Positions 44,894 to 56,191 of a stretch of DNA of 64,000 bases are shown here, one piece after another (position 1 is the first letter of the stretch; the number at the start of each line of letters is the position of its first letter). The notes beneath the pieces were generated by a model that saw only the letters and a list, made by a program, of their open reading frames with translations, was not told the origin of the DNA and searched no databases. The stretch spans positions 71,150,496 through 71,214,495 of the forward strand of contig CM051457.1 of NCBI GenBank assembly GCA_028274465.1, given 5' to 3'. Source of the DNA: Plantago ovata (taxonomy: Eukaryota > Streptophyta > Magnoliopsida > Lamiales > Plantaginaceae). A program made the translations under genes and the position numbers.

Positions 44894-46186
44894 TGATGAA
44901 CTGGAATTTGTCAGATTCTAATTCAGCAAATAATATTTGTAATTAGCCAAAGGCAATCCACAACTACAACGAAAACCGTAGTGTAGCAGTAGAATGACTC
45001 GAGTGTCGTTTTCTCAGGACTATAACTAGCTTTATCAAATCTAATTTAGAATATAAAAACAGCAAACAGATAGCAAGGGGTTTTTCTAACAGATAATGGA
45101 GATTGGTGATAGTATGATCCTTCTTAACATAACAGGTCGATAATCATTCATAAATTCCTTGGTCTTGCATAGAGATCTTTGAATCAATCTAGTGGCGTGT
45201 TGCAAATATTAAGCACTACGAAGATAATTGGTCTGACAAGTCAATCACTATTGTCCTAATGTGTTCCGTAATTATTCAACACTACGAATATAATTGGTCT
45301 GATGGTCGACAAGTGTCCAATTGTGCATAATAATTAATACAACATACGAGAATTTAGGCTGTGCCTGATCAACGAAATAAAGCAATGACACGGAGTATAA
45401 TGCGCGATATAGCCATTAGCATGATTATCTTCCCTTCGCTAAGAATTCACATACTACCACCAACGATAAGTTTAGCTACTCATAATAGGCATGCAATCAA
45501 TAGAAATCATAAAAGAAAACATATTGAAAGATATATAAAATAAGTAGATTAAACTGTAAGATACAAGTTACCGAAGAATTGCGATCCTACGAGCTCCAAT
45601 CCGCTATGAAAAAGTGTCCCCTAAGCTACGGAACTCCCAGGACAGGCCCCAGGAAGTTCCTACCTAAAACTATAGAGAGAGGTGAGAAAGTAGGTCTGGA
45701 AAGATATGATTTTCGGAGAAAACTGAGCAACTATATATAGGCCTCGAAATACCACGGGGCGGTTCGCCCCACATGCCCGGCAGTTCGCCCGGTGTGGGGC
45801 GGTTCGCCCCAGCTGTGCGGCGGTTCGCCCGGCGAGTTTTTCGCAGAATTCCGTGTTTTCGACGTGTTTTTGGATTTCTTCCCCTTTTCGGACTCGGTTT
45901 CTGACTTCTATTAGCCTTCTAACCTCCAGATTCGGCCCCTAGACTCCAAATCCCATCCGGAAACCTTCAGATACTCCAAATAGGCTTCTGGAACACGAAT
46001 TCCTTGTCAACTTCAATATATTTGCCCGGAAATCTTCGAATTTCAACTAAAACCTGTAAAATAAAATCTAAAGGGAAACGTGACACTATTATAATAAAAT
46101 GCATTAAAATATAGCTAAATTAACATAGAGGATAGCTAAAATAGGTGAAAAAGACTCGAATGAAAGTGTAAAATACACATTCATCA
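44894..46186 (-). repeat. 3' LTR of E (1293 bp)
   Basis: TGATGAACTGG ... ACATTCATCA on +. TATA box CTATATATAG 45731-45740; dyad array 45756-45832 (GGGGCG-gtt-CGCCCC at 45756-45770, then GGCAG/GGGCG-gtt types). About a dozen differences by eye from the first 437 bp of the 5' copy, so the insertion is not very recent. Confidence 0.93.
45731..45740 (-). promoter_or_regulatory. TATA box in the 3' LTR of E
   Basis: CTATATATAG, self-complementary, within GAGCAACTATATATAGG. The same box occurs in B (22568-22577, 27119-27128), J (29069-29078) and K (31105-31114), always 10-20 bp downstream of the dyad array in the direction of transcription. The 5' LTR of E has lost it. Confidence 0.8.
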
Positions 46187-47728
46187 AACTCCCCAAACCG
46201 AACCTTTGCTTGTCCTCAAGCAACTAAGCTAGACACTAATACAAAAAACATGCAAGACACAAAATGGAGTCTCATGCCAAATAAAATGAATTAATCTACT
46301 GAATCTACCAAATAATCATATGAACAAAAACCATATAAATCAAAGCATGAATATAGGTTGAAGAATACCTCGATTGACTTTTACATATCCACATAAGCAC
46401 TTATGTCAAGACAAGATAGTTTCTCGTAACATTCTCTACCTGGACCTAGTCAGTGATGACGTAATGAAGCATGCTAAGATACGTATGGTTGCCCCGTGCC
46501 TATGAAACTGAGGACTTACTGTTGTTCCACCATGTTAAAACTTTTCCTCAAAAGAGGTCGGACCAGTACTGGCTCTCATCAAACGAAGGAGGGTTCCCTA
46601 TAAAAGATAACTCTCCCCTATTCTACCCATCTCTCAAGTAAAGTCTTAAGCTATTCACCACTTCCTGAATGGCAGGACGAGGGTGGTCTAGAACAGATGA
46701 CACTTAAGACAAAAAAGATAAAAAAATAGAAAATTACAACACGATTACGAATATTACAAAAATGGAAAAGACTCAACACTTTGCTAAACTGCTATTTGGC
46801 TTTCTTTTTTGGACCCTTCTTTGCTTTTTTGGGGTCTTTTCTTTTTTTTCTCTTTTTTTCTTTCCAGATTCTTTTTTCTTTTTCTTTTTCTGGAATTTTT
46901 TCTTTCTTTTTTTCGATTTTTTCCTAGCCAGCAGTAGCATAACAAAGAGAAACAAAATGACTCACACGACTTCCCCAAACCTATTCGAAAGAATAGGTTG
47001 GAGTACAAAATTTACGGAAAAGGAAAAATAAACTCACGATACGGAAATGGAAAACAGAAACAAGTCTATGACGGTGTAACCCCCTCCCCAAACCTATTCG
47101 GAAGAATAGGTTATAAACAAAGGATCACACAACCTCACACTACCTCCTTCCTAGGCATTTAGCAATCTCAAAGCATGGTGAAGACTTGTTGCCTCTTAGG
47201 TACATAATTACTCGGGAAAATAACCATAAGACCCTAACATGCATCATCCTATTATAAAGGCCTTCGTGAACCGCAGTAGAGAAACCACCACTAAGTGATG
47301 TCGAGACTACCAAGCTTAACTAAGTGCAATACATAAATGTGCCAAGCCAAGCGAGAAAAACCTCAAACAAATTCATAGAGATGAAGCATACGATTAATGG
47401 CATAGCTAGTTGATCTACCCAATAAAAAAGTTCAAAAAATTCGGCAATAAACTCCATATAAAACATGCAAGACTATCCTAGGATGAATGTAGTGAATGCA
47501 GTGAATGCAACCTAAAAAAACTAAGAAAGCGGTAAACGTGAAAATGCAAAAATGTCAAAAATTTCACGAGTTATCATAAGGAAGATAAGTATAGAGATAA
47601 CCAGCGATAACCTCCCCCCCAAACCTGAACGTCGTCGCTCGTCCCGAACGTCGAAAGTGGATCCAAGGTGAAAGCTAATGCTTGTATAAGTGACCTATAA
47701 TACTCTATCAAACTCGTGAGAAAACACA
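46187..47728 (-). other. PPT and 3' untranslated region of E
   Basis: PPT with stem-loop 46187-46224; conserved TACCTGGACCT block near 46440; T-rich tract 46800-46925; hairpin/polypurine cassettes at 46970-46999, 47079-47112 and 47611-47653. The last contains stem CGTTCGGG-like arms followed by GGTTTGGGGGG on the minus strand. No GCG-NNN-CGC array was found here, unlike B and H. Confidence 0.77.
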
Positions 47729-49384
47729 CTAACCTTCAGTGGAGGTGGTAAGGGTAAGCTCAAGGTGATCAACCTCCCTTTGATCACTAGATTTCTCGAA
47801 GTACGGCTTCACTCGCTGGCCATTCACCTTGAAGGTATTCCCTGTCTTTGGATCGAAGAGTTTTACAGCTCCATGAGGAGCAAATTCGATAATTTCGTAC
47901 GGTCCATCCCAACGAGTACGGAGCTTTCTAGGAAATAGTCGAAGGCGAGAATTAAATACCAAAGCTTTTTGTCCAGGAATCAATTCCTTACGTACTATAC
48001 CACGATCATGATACTTCTTAGTACGTTCCTTGTAGATTTTGGCATTTTCATAAGCACCTAGCCGTAATTCATCGAGCTCATCTAGTTGCGACAATCGTTC
48101 CTCGCCAGCTTTTCCTATATCAAGATTGAGTGCTTTAATGGCCCAATATGCCTTGTGTTCCAGTTCTACGGGAAGATGGCATGCTTTCCCATACACAAGT
48201 CCGTACGGAGTGGTCCCGATCACCGTCTTGTAGCTAGTCCTGTATGCCCAAAGTGCATCATTCAATTTTCCTGCCCAATCCTTCCTACTAGGCTTCACTA
48301 CTCTCTCCAGGATCTTCTTGATTTGACGGTTGCTGACTTCGACTTGTCCCGACGTCTGTGGGTGATAAGGTGTAGCTATGCTATGGTGGACACTGTATCT
48401 CTTAAGAAGGGAGGCAAACGTTCTATTGACGAAGTGTGACCCTCCATCGCTAATTATTGTCCTAGGGCACCCAAATCTCGAGAATATTACTTCCTTCAAG
48501 AACTTCATAACCACTGCGCCGTCATTTGTTTTTGTAGGAATTGCCTCCACCCATTTAGTCACATAGTCCACTGCAACAAGAATGTATTCATAGCCTCCAC
48601 TGTTTGGAAATGGTCCCATAAAATCAATGCCCCATACATCGAAAGGTTCTACCACTAGATTCCCTTGAAGGGGCATTTCATCTTTCTTGCCGATACCACC
48701 ACCTCGTTGACATGGGTCACAATTCTTTACAAAATTTCGAGCATCTTTGTATATTGTTGGCCAGAAAAATCCTGCTTGCAGTACCTTGCGTGCTGTCTTC
48801 AATCCACTGTAGTGCCCCCCATAATTTAGCTCATGGCAATGGCTCAGTACACTTTGTTGCTCTTTTTGTGGCACGCACCTCCTTAGAATCCCATCAGCTC
48901 CTTGCTTGAATAGATGCGGGTCATCCCATATGTAAGTCCTGCATTGCTTAGCAAGAGCTCTCTTGTCCAAGACTGAAAAGTTAGTAGGGCAAACATTCAT
49001 AGCCAAATAGTTTACAATATCTGCATACCATGGCTCTTCATGAGCCTTCATCAAGTGTTCATCGGGAAGGTCTTCATTGATGGGTATTGGTTCAACAGGG
49101 ATATTAGGTATTCTTGATAAATGATCTACTAATAAATTCTCCCTACCGGCTCTATCTACTATGGTCAAATCGAAGTCTTGCAGCAAAAGGACCCAACGGA
49201 TTAATCTAGGCTTAGAATCTTGCTTAGCTATCAAATGTCTCAAAGCAGCATGATCAGTATGGACATTCACAGGATGACCAATTAAATAAGACCTAAACTT
49301 TTGTAAAGCAAAGACAACAGCTAAAAATTCCTTTTCAGTAGTTGTATAATTAACCTGCGCAGAGTCTAGAGTCTTACTAACATA
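47729..49384 (-). CDS. E RNase H end and integrase
   Basis: Same frame as the upstream gag-pol ORF, separated only by a stop at 49385-49387, so the stop is a single nonsense change (expected Tyr before [10 protein letters not shown]). The first ATG is at 49270. It contains [10 protein letters not shown] of RNase H, the integrase zinc region ([13 protein letters not shown] ... CDPCQRGG), catalytic [18 protein letters not shown] and GQVEVSN, and RWDGPYEII near the end. All catalytic residues are kept and the integrase frame is unbroken to its stop at 47729. Confidence 0.9.
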   Translation of the reverse strand, partial: YVSKTLDSAQVNYTTTEKEFLAVVFALQKFRSYLIGHPVNVHTDHAALRHLIAKQDSKPRLIRWVLLLQDFDLTIVDRAGRENLLVDHLSRIPNIPVEPIPINEDLPDEHLMKAHEEPWYADIVNYLAMNVCPTNFSVLDKRALAKQCRTYIWDDPHLFKQGADGILRRCVPQKEQQSVLSHCHELNYGGHYSGLKTARKVLQAGFFWPTIYKDARNFVKNCDPCQRGGGIGKKDEMPLQGNLVVEPFDVWGIDFMGPFPNSGGYEYILVAVDYVTKWVEAIPTKTNDGAVVMKFLKEVIFSRFGCPRTIISDGGSHFVNRTFASLLKRYSVHHSIATPYHPQTSGQVEVSNRQIKKILERVVKPSRKDWAGKLNDALWAYRTSYKTVIGTTPYGLVYGKACHLPVELEHKAYWAIKALNLDIGKAGEERLSQLDELDELRLGAYENAKIYKERTKKYHDRGIVRKELIPGQKALVFNSRLRLFPRKLRTRWDGPYEIIEFAPHGAVKLFDPKTGNTFKVNGQRVKPYFEKSSDQREVDHLELTLTTSTEG

Positions 49385-52282
49385 TTAAATCACACGATAC
49401 TGCTTATCAACTTTTTGGCATAAAACAGCTCCCATAGCAAAATTCGAAGCATCACACATAATTTCGAAAGGAAGATTCCAGTCAGGTGGCACAACAATGG
49501 GGGCAGAAACAAGCTTTTCCTTAAGGGTATTAAAAGCAACTAAGCATTCATTACAGAAATGGAAAACCACATCTTTAGCAAGAAAGCTACTTAAAGGTTT
49601 GGCAATTTTCAAAAAATCTTTAATAAACCTCCTATGAAAACCTACATGGCCAAGAAAAGACTGCAATTCTTTCACACAAGTAGGTGGGGGAAGTTTTTCA
49701 ATGATTTCAATCTTAGCCTTGTCTACCTCAATACCCCTTTCAGAAACTATATGTCCTAGAACAATGCCTTCTCTAACCATATAATGACTCTTCTCCCAGC
49801 TTAAGGTCAAGTTGCATTCGATGCACCTTTTCAAAACTAGATCTAATCTTTGTAAGCATTCATCAAAGGAATCACCAAAAAGGGAAAAATCATCCATGAA
49901 AACATCAACAAATTTAGTTACCATGTCATAGAAAACAGAAAGCATGCACCTTTGAAAAGTGGTTGGAGCATTGCATAGTCCAAATGGCATCCTCCTGTAG
50001 GCAAATGTTCCGAATGGGCAAGTGAATGTTGTCTTCTCCTGATCCTCCGGTGCAATCGGAATCTGGTAGAAACCTGATAAACCATCAAGAAAACAATAAA
50101 ACTTCCGCCCCGCAAGGCGGTTTAGCATGTCATCTATAAATGGTAAAGGGAAGTGGTCTTTTTTAGTGGCGGAATTTAATCTTCTATAATCAATGCACAT
50201 CCGCCATCCAATGGTCTTCCTAACCGGTACCAATTCTCCCTTCTCATTCTCTTCCACTGTGACTCCCAATTTCTTAGGAACTACATGTACCGGGCTCACC
50301 CATCGACTATCAGGAATGGGGTAAATCATATCAGCATCTAGCAACTTGATCACTTCCTTTTTTACCACCTCTTGCATGGCTGGATTTATTCTTCGCTGAG
50401 GTTGCCTAACGGGTTTGGCATCTTGTTCTGGAGTGATGTTGTGCACGCATCTTGTAGGGCTAATTCCCTTGATATCACTGATTCCCCATCCTATAGCTGC
50501 GGAATTTTCCTTCAATACTTCAATCAGCTTACTTTCTTCATTGTCGGAGAGATGTGAGGAGACAATTACAGGCTTCTTCTGATTTTCCCCTAAGTACACA
50601 TACTTGAGGTGCGGAGGAAGTGGTTTCAATTCTAGGCTAGGTTCCTCAGGAAACCCTCTTTCTTCTCCTTCATCATCTAAAGGTTCAAGTACCTCTTCTC
50701 CTGCAGGAATTTCTGGGGTGCTATCCATTATTTCAATTAGTTCCCGTGCCTCTCCGGTCATGTAGCACGTCTCAGCTTGTATTGTTAGTGCCTCCTCAAG
50801 TGGTTCGCGCTCACCATGGCAATGATGAAATTCGGGAATTACGGATTCGTAGCAATCGACAAATTTTAACTCCTCCGCAACTTCCTTATCTCTGATGCTG
50901 CATCCTACCAACTCAATCTTCTCGCCCATTACCTCCATGGTTATTTTCTTGCCCTTAAGTTCAAGGCATGTGTTGGTGGTTGCCATGAATGGTCTCCCAA
51001 GTAGAACTACGTGCTCACGGATGTGGCTCTTTCCCTCATCTGCGGACTTCATTTCTACAAAATCAGCTGGGATTATCAATTTGTCCACTTTCACAAGGAT
51101 GTCCTCTATTATCCCGACTGGTCGCTTCACACTTTGGTCTGCCATTTGGACGGCCATATCAGTTGGTGTTAATTCTCCGAGTTCCAGGGCCTTGTATACT
51201 GCATACGGCATTAAGTTAATGTTAGCTCCTAAGTCGAGCATTGCTTTTGTAGTGCGTCCATTCCCTAAGGCGATGTCGATGATGAAGCTTCCAGGATCCT
51301 TTTTCTTCATGGGCAATCCGGCAATCGAGTTGACTGTTTCAACCCCATTTACTTCCTTTCCTGAAGTAATCCTTTTGTTCTTGATCTCACGAAAGAATTT
51401 TGTATAAGCTGGGATGTTCTGGATTAACTCTAAGAGAGGTACATTGACTTCCACTTTTGACAGGCGTTGGAATAAGGGTGAATCTTGAATATCCTTCTTG
51501 GCTGGTTTGATTCGACTCGGGTATGGCACATGTGGCTTCGGAGGCACATATGGATTGGAAGATTTGTGAAGTTCTCCTGGTATACTAGTTCCAACTTCGA
51601 CTTCGTCATCATCGATGTCTATTACAGATGGTCTTGGTTCATCATTCCTTTGTGGAACTCCTTGAGGTTCTTTGGAACTTCCGCAATCCTCTTGTTCTGT
51701 GCTTGGCCCTCTATTATCGATCTCGGTAGATTCCACCCGCTTAGGACGTACGAAGTTAGGAATTTTGGTCATCTTGCCTCCTCGGAGCAGTAGATTCACT
51801 TCTTCGCACTCCTTCTCCTCAGTAGCATCAGCTGGAGGTTGCTCGGGATTAGTTTCCGATGTCTCATTGGCAGGACTAGGATTGACCGGTTCCCTGGAGT
51901 TAGGGGGTGATTCGCTCCTCACCTCGGGTGGTTTGCTCACTACTTCCTGCGGGGTATCCTCGACTTCTTTACCGCACCTTCCACACTTCAGTAGGCTAAG
52001 TTCATTGATAAGTTGCTCAGTTATGTCGATCGCTTCAAAAGCCTTCTCGATGCGAAGATTGTTCTCAGCTTGCCCTGCGTGTGCTACTTTGAAGACACTC
52101 TCAATGGCCTTAATCCCTGCGTAAAACGCAAGTTCCTCCTCCTCACTGATGTCTTCGTCCTCAGAATAGTCTTCGTATAACCCGTCAGTTTCCTCTTGAT
52201 TTGAGTATATGTTGGCGACTTCTTTCGACATTATTTTCTCGGACTGTGCAGATCCATTGGCGTACGTTCGAAAGACCTTCAC
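49385..52282 (-). CDS. E gag end, protease and reverse transcriptase
   Basis: 965 codons open; the frame stays open upstream to about 52410. Residues 1-130 are the acidic gag tail with a CGRCGKE remnant. Protease motif LDLGANINLMP near residue 350 with VVLLGRPFM after it. RT: RMCIDYRRLN, GLSGFYQIPIAPEDQ, MPFGLCNAPTTF, catalytic FMDDF near residue 796, then the thumb (ELQSFLGHVGFHRRF) and the RNase H start. It ends at the stop at 49385. Close to H and better preserved. Confidence 0.92.
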   Translation of the reverse strand: MKVFRTYANGSAQSEKIMSKEVANIYSNQEETDGLYEDYSEDEDISEEEELAFYAGIKAIESVFKVAHAGQAENNLRIEKAFEAIDITEQLINELSLLKCGRCGKEVEDTPQEVVSKPPEVRSESPPNSREPVNPSPANETSETNPEQPPADATEEKECEEVNLLLRGGKMTKIPNFVRPKRVESTEIDNRGPSTEQEDCGSSKEPQGVPQRNDEPRPSVIDIDDDEVEVGTSIPGELHKSSNPYVPPKPHVPYPSRIKPAKKDIQDSPLFQRLSKVEVNVPLLELIQNIPAYTKFFREIKNKRITSGKEVNGVETVNSIAGLPMKKKDPGSFIIDIALGNGRTTKAMLDLGANINLMPYAVYKALELGELTPTDMAVQMADQSVKRPVGIIEDILVKVDKLIIPADFVEMKSADEGKSHIREHVVLLGRPFMATTNTCLELKGKKITMEVMGEKIELVGCSIRDKEVAEELKFVDCYESVIPEFHHCHGEREPLEEALTIQAETCYMTGEARELIEIMDSTPEIPAGEEVLEPLDDEGEERGFPEEPSLELKPLPPHLKYVYLGENQKKPVIVSSHLSDNEESKLIEVLKENSAAIGWGISDIKGISPTRCVHNITPEQDAKPVRQPQRRINPAMQEVVKKEVIKLLDADMIYPIPDSRWVSPVHVVPKKLGVTVEENEKGELVPVRKTIGWRMCIDYRRLNSATKKDHFPLPFIDDMLNRLAGRKFYCFLDGLSGFYQIPIAPEDQEKTTFTCPFGTFAYRRMPFGLCNAPTTFQRCMLSVFYDMVTKFVDVFMDDFSLFGDSFDECLQRLDLVLKRCIECNLTLSWEKSHYMVREGIVLGHIVSERGIEVDKAKIEIIEKLPPPTCVKELQSFLGHVGFHRRFIKDFLKIAKPLSSFLAKDVVFHFCNECLVAFNTLKEKLVSAPIVVPPDWNLPFEIMCDASNFAMGAVLCQKVDKQYRVI

Positions 52283-52374
52283 TGCCTCTTCAACTGTACA
52301 TTCTTCTAAACCTCCACATATCCCATCTATTTGAAGCCTAACTTCATCCCGTAGTCCTCCAACAAAAAACCAAA

Positions 52375-52860
52375 TCAGCTCCCCATCGTCGAAACGGTGG
52401 TGGGGGCACTCACGTTATACAGCTCAAAACGTTCATAGGTGTCACAGAACCGCTCGTATTCTCCTTGCTTGAAGTATTCGATCCGATTCCGTAGTGCAAT
52501 CGTCTCATGGTAAGGCATGAAATGTGCCAAGAACTCCTCTACTACTTGGCTCCAGGTCTTCAGTGATCCTGGTGCTAACCTTGCTATCCATATCCTCGGT
52601 TCATATCCCAAAGCAAAAGGAAATAATTTCCTGCATAGTTGATCCTCGGTGAACCCCTTTGCTGGAACTTTTGCTATCTCCTCTTCATAGGACCTGATGA
52701 AGCTTATTGGATTCATATCCTCTCCTTCTTCGAACCTTGGTATCCTTCTCACTATGGTGCTTGTTACCTCGTACCCCGATAACTCTTCTTCCAAGTATAT
52801 AGCTGACCCCCTCCTGACTTGCGAGAATGTCTGTGTCAAGCGGGCTTTTAAGGTCGTCAT
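52375..52860 (-). CDS. E gag N-terminal part
   Basis: 161 codons from ATG 52860. Contains PRFEEGEDMNPISFIRSYEEE, LFPFALGYEPRIWIARLAPGSLKTW and YHETIALRNRIEYFKQGEYE, the gag core layout. A frameshift near 52400-52430 takes it to a stop at 52375, while the correct continuation (CPHHRFDDGELIWFFVGGL) is in the frame of the next ORF. The corresponding part of H appears at the right window edge. Confidence 0.87.
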   Translation of the reverse strand: MTTLKARLTQTFSQVRRGSAIYLEEELSGYEVTSTIVRRIPRFEEGEDMNPISFIRSYEEEIAKVPAKGFTEDQLCRKLFPFALGYEPRIWIARLAPGSLKTWSQVVEEFLAHFMPYHETIALRNRIEYFKQGEYERFCDTYERFELYNVSAPTTVSTMGS

Positions 52861-53091
52861 ACCTGGAAATCTGTATCAGGAGTAACTCAAAACTAAAAAT
52901 TAGCTTCGTTAGAAATTTCGAAAATCGAGAATATTTCTGGATATCGAATACTACTAAAGCTAGGAGAGGAGAATTAGAAACAGACTAGGGAAGCAGTATT
53001 AGAGAGAGATTAAAAAGGAAAACTAAAACTAGTAGAATTAGGAATCTAAACCTGTAAATATAAACAAACTAAACAGAAAAAAGGAGTATAG

Positions 53092-53109
53092 TCCCCGGCA
53101 GCGGCGCCA
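53092..53109 (-). promoter_or_regulatory. Primer binding site of E
   Basis: The minus strand reads TGGCGCCGCTGCCGGGGA, one base from the common Athila tRNA-Asp-type site, and lies three bases from the LTR at 53113. 52861-53091 is leader sequence with no other signal seen. Confidence 0.92.
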
Positions 53110-53112
53110 ATT

Positions 53113-53626
53113 TGATGAACCGGAATTTGTCAGATTCTAATTCAGCAAATAATATTTGTAATTAGCCAAAGGCAATCCACAACTAAAACGAAAACCATAG
53201 TGTAGCAGTAGAATGACTCGAGTGTCGTTCTCTCAGGACTATAACTAGCTTTATCAAATCTAATTTAGAATATAAAAACATCAAACAGATAGCAAGGGGT
53301 TTTTCTAACAGATAATGGAGATTGGTGATAGTATGATCCTTCTTAACATAACGGGTCGATAATCATGCAGAAATTCCTCGGTCTTGCATAGAGATCTTTG
53401 AATCAATCTAGTGTCCTGTTGCAAATATTAAGCACTACGAAGATAATTGGTCTGACAAGTCAATCACTATTGTCCTAATGTGTTCCGTAATTATTCAACA
53501 CTACGAAGATAATTGGTCTGATGGTCGACAAGTGTCCAATTGTGCATAATATAACTAAATTAACATAGAGGATAGCTAAAATAGGTGAAAAAGACTCGAA
53601 TGAAAGTGTAAAATACACATTCATCA
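53113..53626 (-). repeat. 5' LTR of E with a 779-bp internal deletion (514 bp)
   Basis: The first 438 bp match 44894-45331 and the last 76 bp match 46111-46186 of the 3' LTR; 514 plus 779 equals the full 1293 bp. The join at 53550/53551 lies in AT-rich sequence. The missing part includes the TATA box and the whole dyad array, so this LTR cannot act as the usual promoter. Confidence 0.93.
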
Positions 53627-53631
53627 ACGAT

Positions 53632-55098
53632 CCAGGATTATGGCTACATACAAATGGGGATGATAAGTGTTTCTGTGAAGGATTCATCTCTCACGTATAG
53701 CACAGGAGATCACTGCTCATAGTCGTTCATAGTTGTGATTGGTAACATCGCTGGCCAGCGTATCAATATTATTATGATGGTCATAATAGATATTGGATTC
53801 ACCATGCAACTCACCGAAGACGCCCGTGGATGTATTATTGGGATAGACACTTCATCGATCCTAGATACATTCGAGCAAGTCAGATGAAGGGACGTTACCA
53901 TCCCCGCGTTGAGCGCAACAGGCTTCGCAACGAAAGGGTTTGCTTTGAGAAACCTCTCAAACGTCCTCATGTATTAATATTGCAAATGGAACCGTCTAGG
54001 AATTCCATTTTGCCTAGTCTACGACTTGCTTAATACAATGAGGCCCTATGGGTCACACTATGTGGTGATTCAGCTTATCCGAATATCCTTGAAGATGGAA
54101 TCGCAATTAATTTGGAATTAATTGTGATTGATGGATTATAATTAATTTGGAATTAATTATAATATTTAGTGGCTCAATTAATGATTTGGAATTATTAATT
54201 GACTTGGCTAATTAATTGTATTTTATGTAAATACAATTAAAGATTGTACTTTTTAGAAATATAATAGAGGTTTGATTTGAAAGGATATGTTAATTTAGAA
54301 TTAACATATGCACATGGAAAAAATCTACTTGGAGTTTGAATTGCCTTAGAACTATAAGTGGGTCCCAAAATCGGGACCCACCTATCGCCCTCAGGACGCG
54401 CGCGCACACAAGATGGAATAGGGGAAGGAGTTCGACTCCTTCCTCTATTAGAAGTCTAAGGGATAAGTTAGATTTTTCTGATTGAGTTTTAATTTGATTG
54501 GGAATGAATCTAGACTTGAAATTGGTTTCCTGGTGCGATAAGAATTAGATTCTTATTCCTTTATGAAGTCTAATTGCTTATGCTTTAGGCTTCTATTGAC
54601 TACTATATATAGTAGACTATTAGAGAGCTTTTGACATAGATTTTCACACAGTTGAAGAATCAAATTCTTAGAGAATTATTCTACCTTTCTTAGAGAAAAC
54701 AAAAGCTCTCCCCACCACGCCTAAGCCACGCGCGCGCCACCTACCGGAGGAATCGCCGCCCCATCTTCTTGGCCATACAAAGAATATCCTAGCATTCTTT
54801 CTGATAGGTTGTTCATCCGTGGATACCAAGGTTGAGGTTCTAGGAGGTGGAAACTAATTTTTATTGTCTTGCAGATAATCAAAGTATTGCAGATATCTTC
54901 GACTTCGACGAAGGAGAAGATTCACCGGATCATTACGAAGACTTGGAAGCTGTGCTTGCTTTGGAAGTAAGGTTAGTCTTCTAATTGACGTGTTTACATT
55001 TATACGGCATATACATAATCAATTAACCTGCATGTTAAGAAATTTTTTGAAATTCCGCTGCGTACCCTAGTGGTAACTCTGACCGTATTTTTCTTACA
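53632..55098 (+). repeat. 5' LTR of F, second part (1467 bp)
   Basis: It continues the LTR after the E insertion and ends TTACA. It contains AT-rich inverted repeats (about 54096-54210), a perfect stem GTGGGTCCC / GGGACCCAC around 54358-54381, and a TATA box inside the 16-bp palindrome CTACTATATATAGTAG (54600-54615). It matches 61715-63172. Confidence 0.92.
54600..54615 (+). promoter_or_regulatory. TATA box within a perfect palindrome, 5' LTR of F
   Basis: CTACTATATATAGTAG. The same sequence is in the 3' LTR at 62674-62689. A position about 480 bp before the LTR end would fit a U3/R border. Confidence 0.7.
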
Positions 55099-55112
55099 GT
55101 TGTATCAGAGCG
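55099..55112 (+). promoter_or_regulatory. Primer binding site of F
   Basis: GTTGTATCAGAGC directly after the LTR end, one mismatch from the TGGTATCAGAGC site for initiator tRNA-Met used by most plant copia elements. Confidence 0.85.
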
Positions 55113-55274
55113 AAGTTAATTGATTACGTATATACGTATATATATTGTATGCTTTTGTAGTTTATGTGGATGCAATTGATTCTATGATTAATTTGATTTT
55201 CAAAAGTTTTGTTTTTTATATAAATTTAGAATTTATATTTTTTCAAAAAAAAAAACTAAAATATTATATATATT

Positions 55275-55500
55275 GACCGGGCCGCCTGCGTGACGCAGGC
55301 GGCGAGGCAGCTCCGATCTGGAAGCTACCAAGGCAGCTCTGACCGGAGCTGGCAGCTCACGGTCGGAGCTGCCATGGCAGCTCCAGATCGGAGCTCCATG
55401 GCAGCTCCAATCGTGAGCTGCCATGGCAGCTCCGGTCAGAGCTGCCATGGCAGCTCTGACCGGAGCTGCCACCGGTTCCGGTGCCGGATTCCGGCACCGG
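55275..55500. repeat. Palindrome array in the F leader
   Basis: Repeated units based on GAGCTGCCATGGCAGCTC and relatives (GGCAGCTC-n-GAGCTGCC with spacers such as CGATC, ACCGG), about eight in 200 bp, ending in CCGGTTCCGGTGCCGG-type inverted repeats. The sequence differs from the gypsy arrays and does not follow the GCG-NNN-CGC rule. It lies between PBS and gag. Confidence 0.8.
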
Positions 55501-56191
55501 ATTTTCGAAGAAGGAGGAAAAAAAAAAGGAAAAAGGATGAAAGAAAAAAATTTGGTACTTATTTTTTCATATTAATGTTGTTGGGATAGATTTGCAATTA
55601 CATTTGGGATCCATTTGAAAATTTTAAAAGTTTTTCGTGTAAATTTCATAAACTCGAAAATATTTAGGGTCAATGTATAATAAACATAAATTAATGTTGT
55701 TTGGTCAATGCAAAATTCTGAATTTTGATCAGGGGCAAAAATGTACTTTCCACGTTTTAATTCGCGAAGAGTCAAGATCGTGGACCTGGATGTAATTAAA
55801 ATCCATCTAGTTGGAGACTATATGTAATTGATGAACTAATGGTCCGTTATATGTAATTAGGACATCTAAGAGGGGTACTGTATGTAATTTGCCCTTCTAC
55901 TTTTGAATTTTAGATTTAACACCTCCAAGGTTTCAAAAATTACAATTAAGTCCTTCGGATATTCGAAAATTTCTACTTTGTCAATAGAATTTTCGATTTT
56001 TCAATCTAGTCCAAATTTTCAATTATTTCATAGAGATTATGAGTATGGGATTATAATTTTCATAATGAAATTATGAAGTCATTTGGCATCCACATAGTCT
56101 ACTACTTGTTTTGTTTGCTCGATATGCTATTGTTTGACAATGCATGTTTAAATACCAAGTATTTTACTTTCCGTTCGACCGCTATGCATGC
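55501..56191 (+). other. F leader, AT-rich part
   Basis: No open frame of note and no recognised signal; AT-rich with several repeats of the phrase TATATGTAATT (about 55800-55890). Confidence 0.5.

Larger units (their letters stand above)
44894..53626 (-). mobile_element. Element E: near-complete Athila-like Ty3/gypsy element
   Basis: 8733 bp, with ACGAT on both sides (44889-44893 and 53627-53631). Minus-strand order: 5' LTR, PBS, gag, protease, RT, RNase H, integrase, 3' region, PPT, 3' LTR. Only one frameshift (gag) and one stop (RNase H) break the polyprotein. The 5' LTR lacks 779 internal bp including the TATA region. There is no accessory ORF and no internal dyad array. It is the youngest large insertion in the F/H stack. 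Confidence 0.93.
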
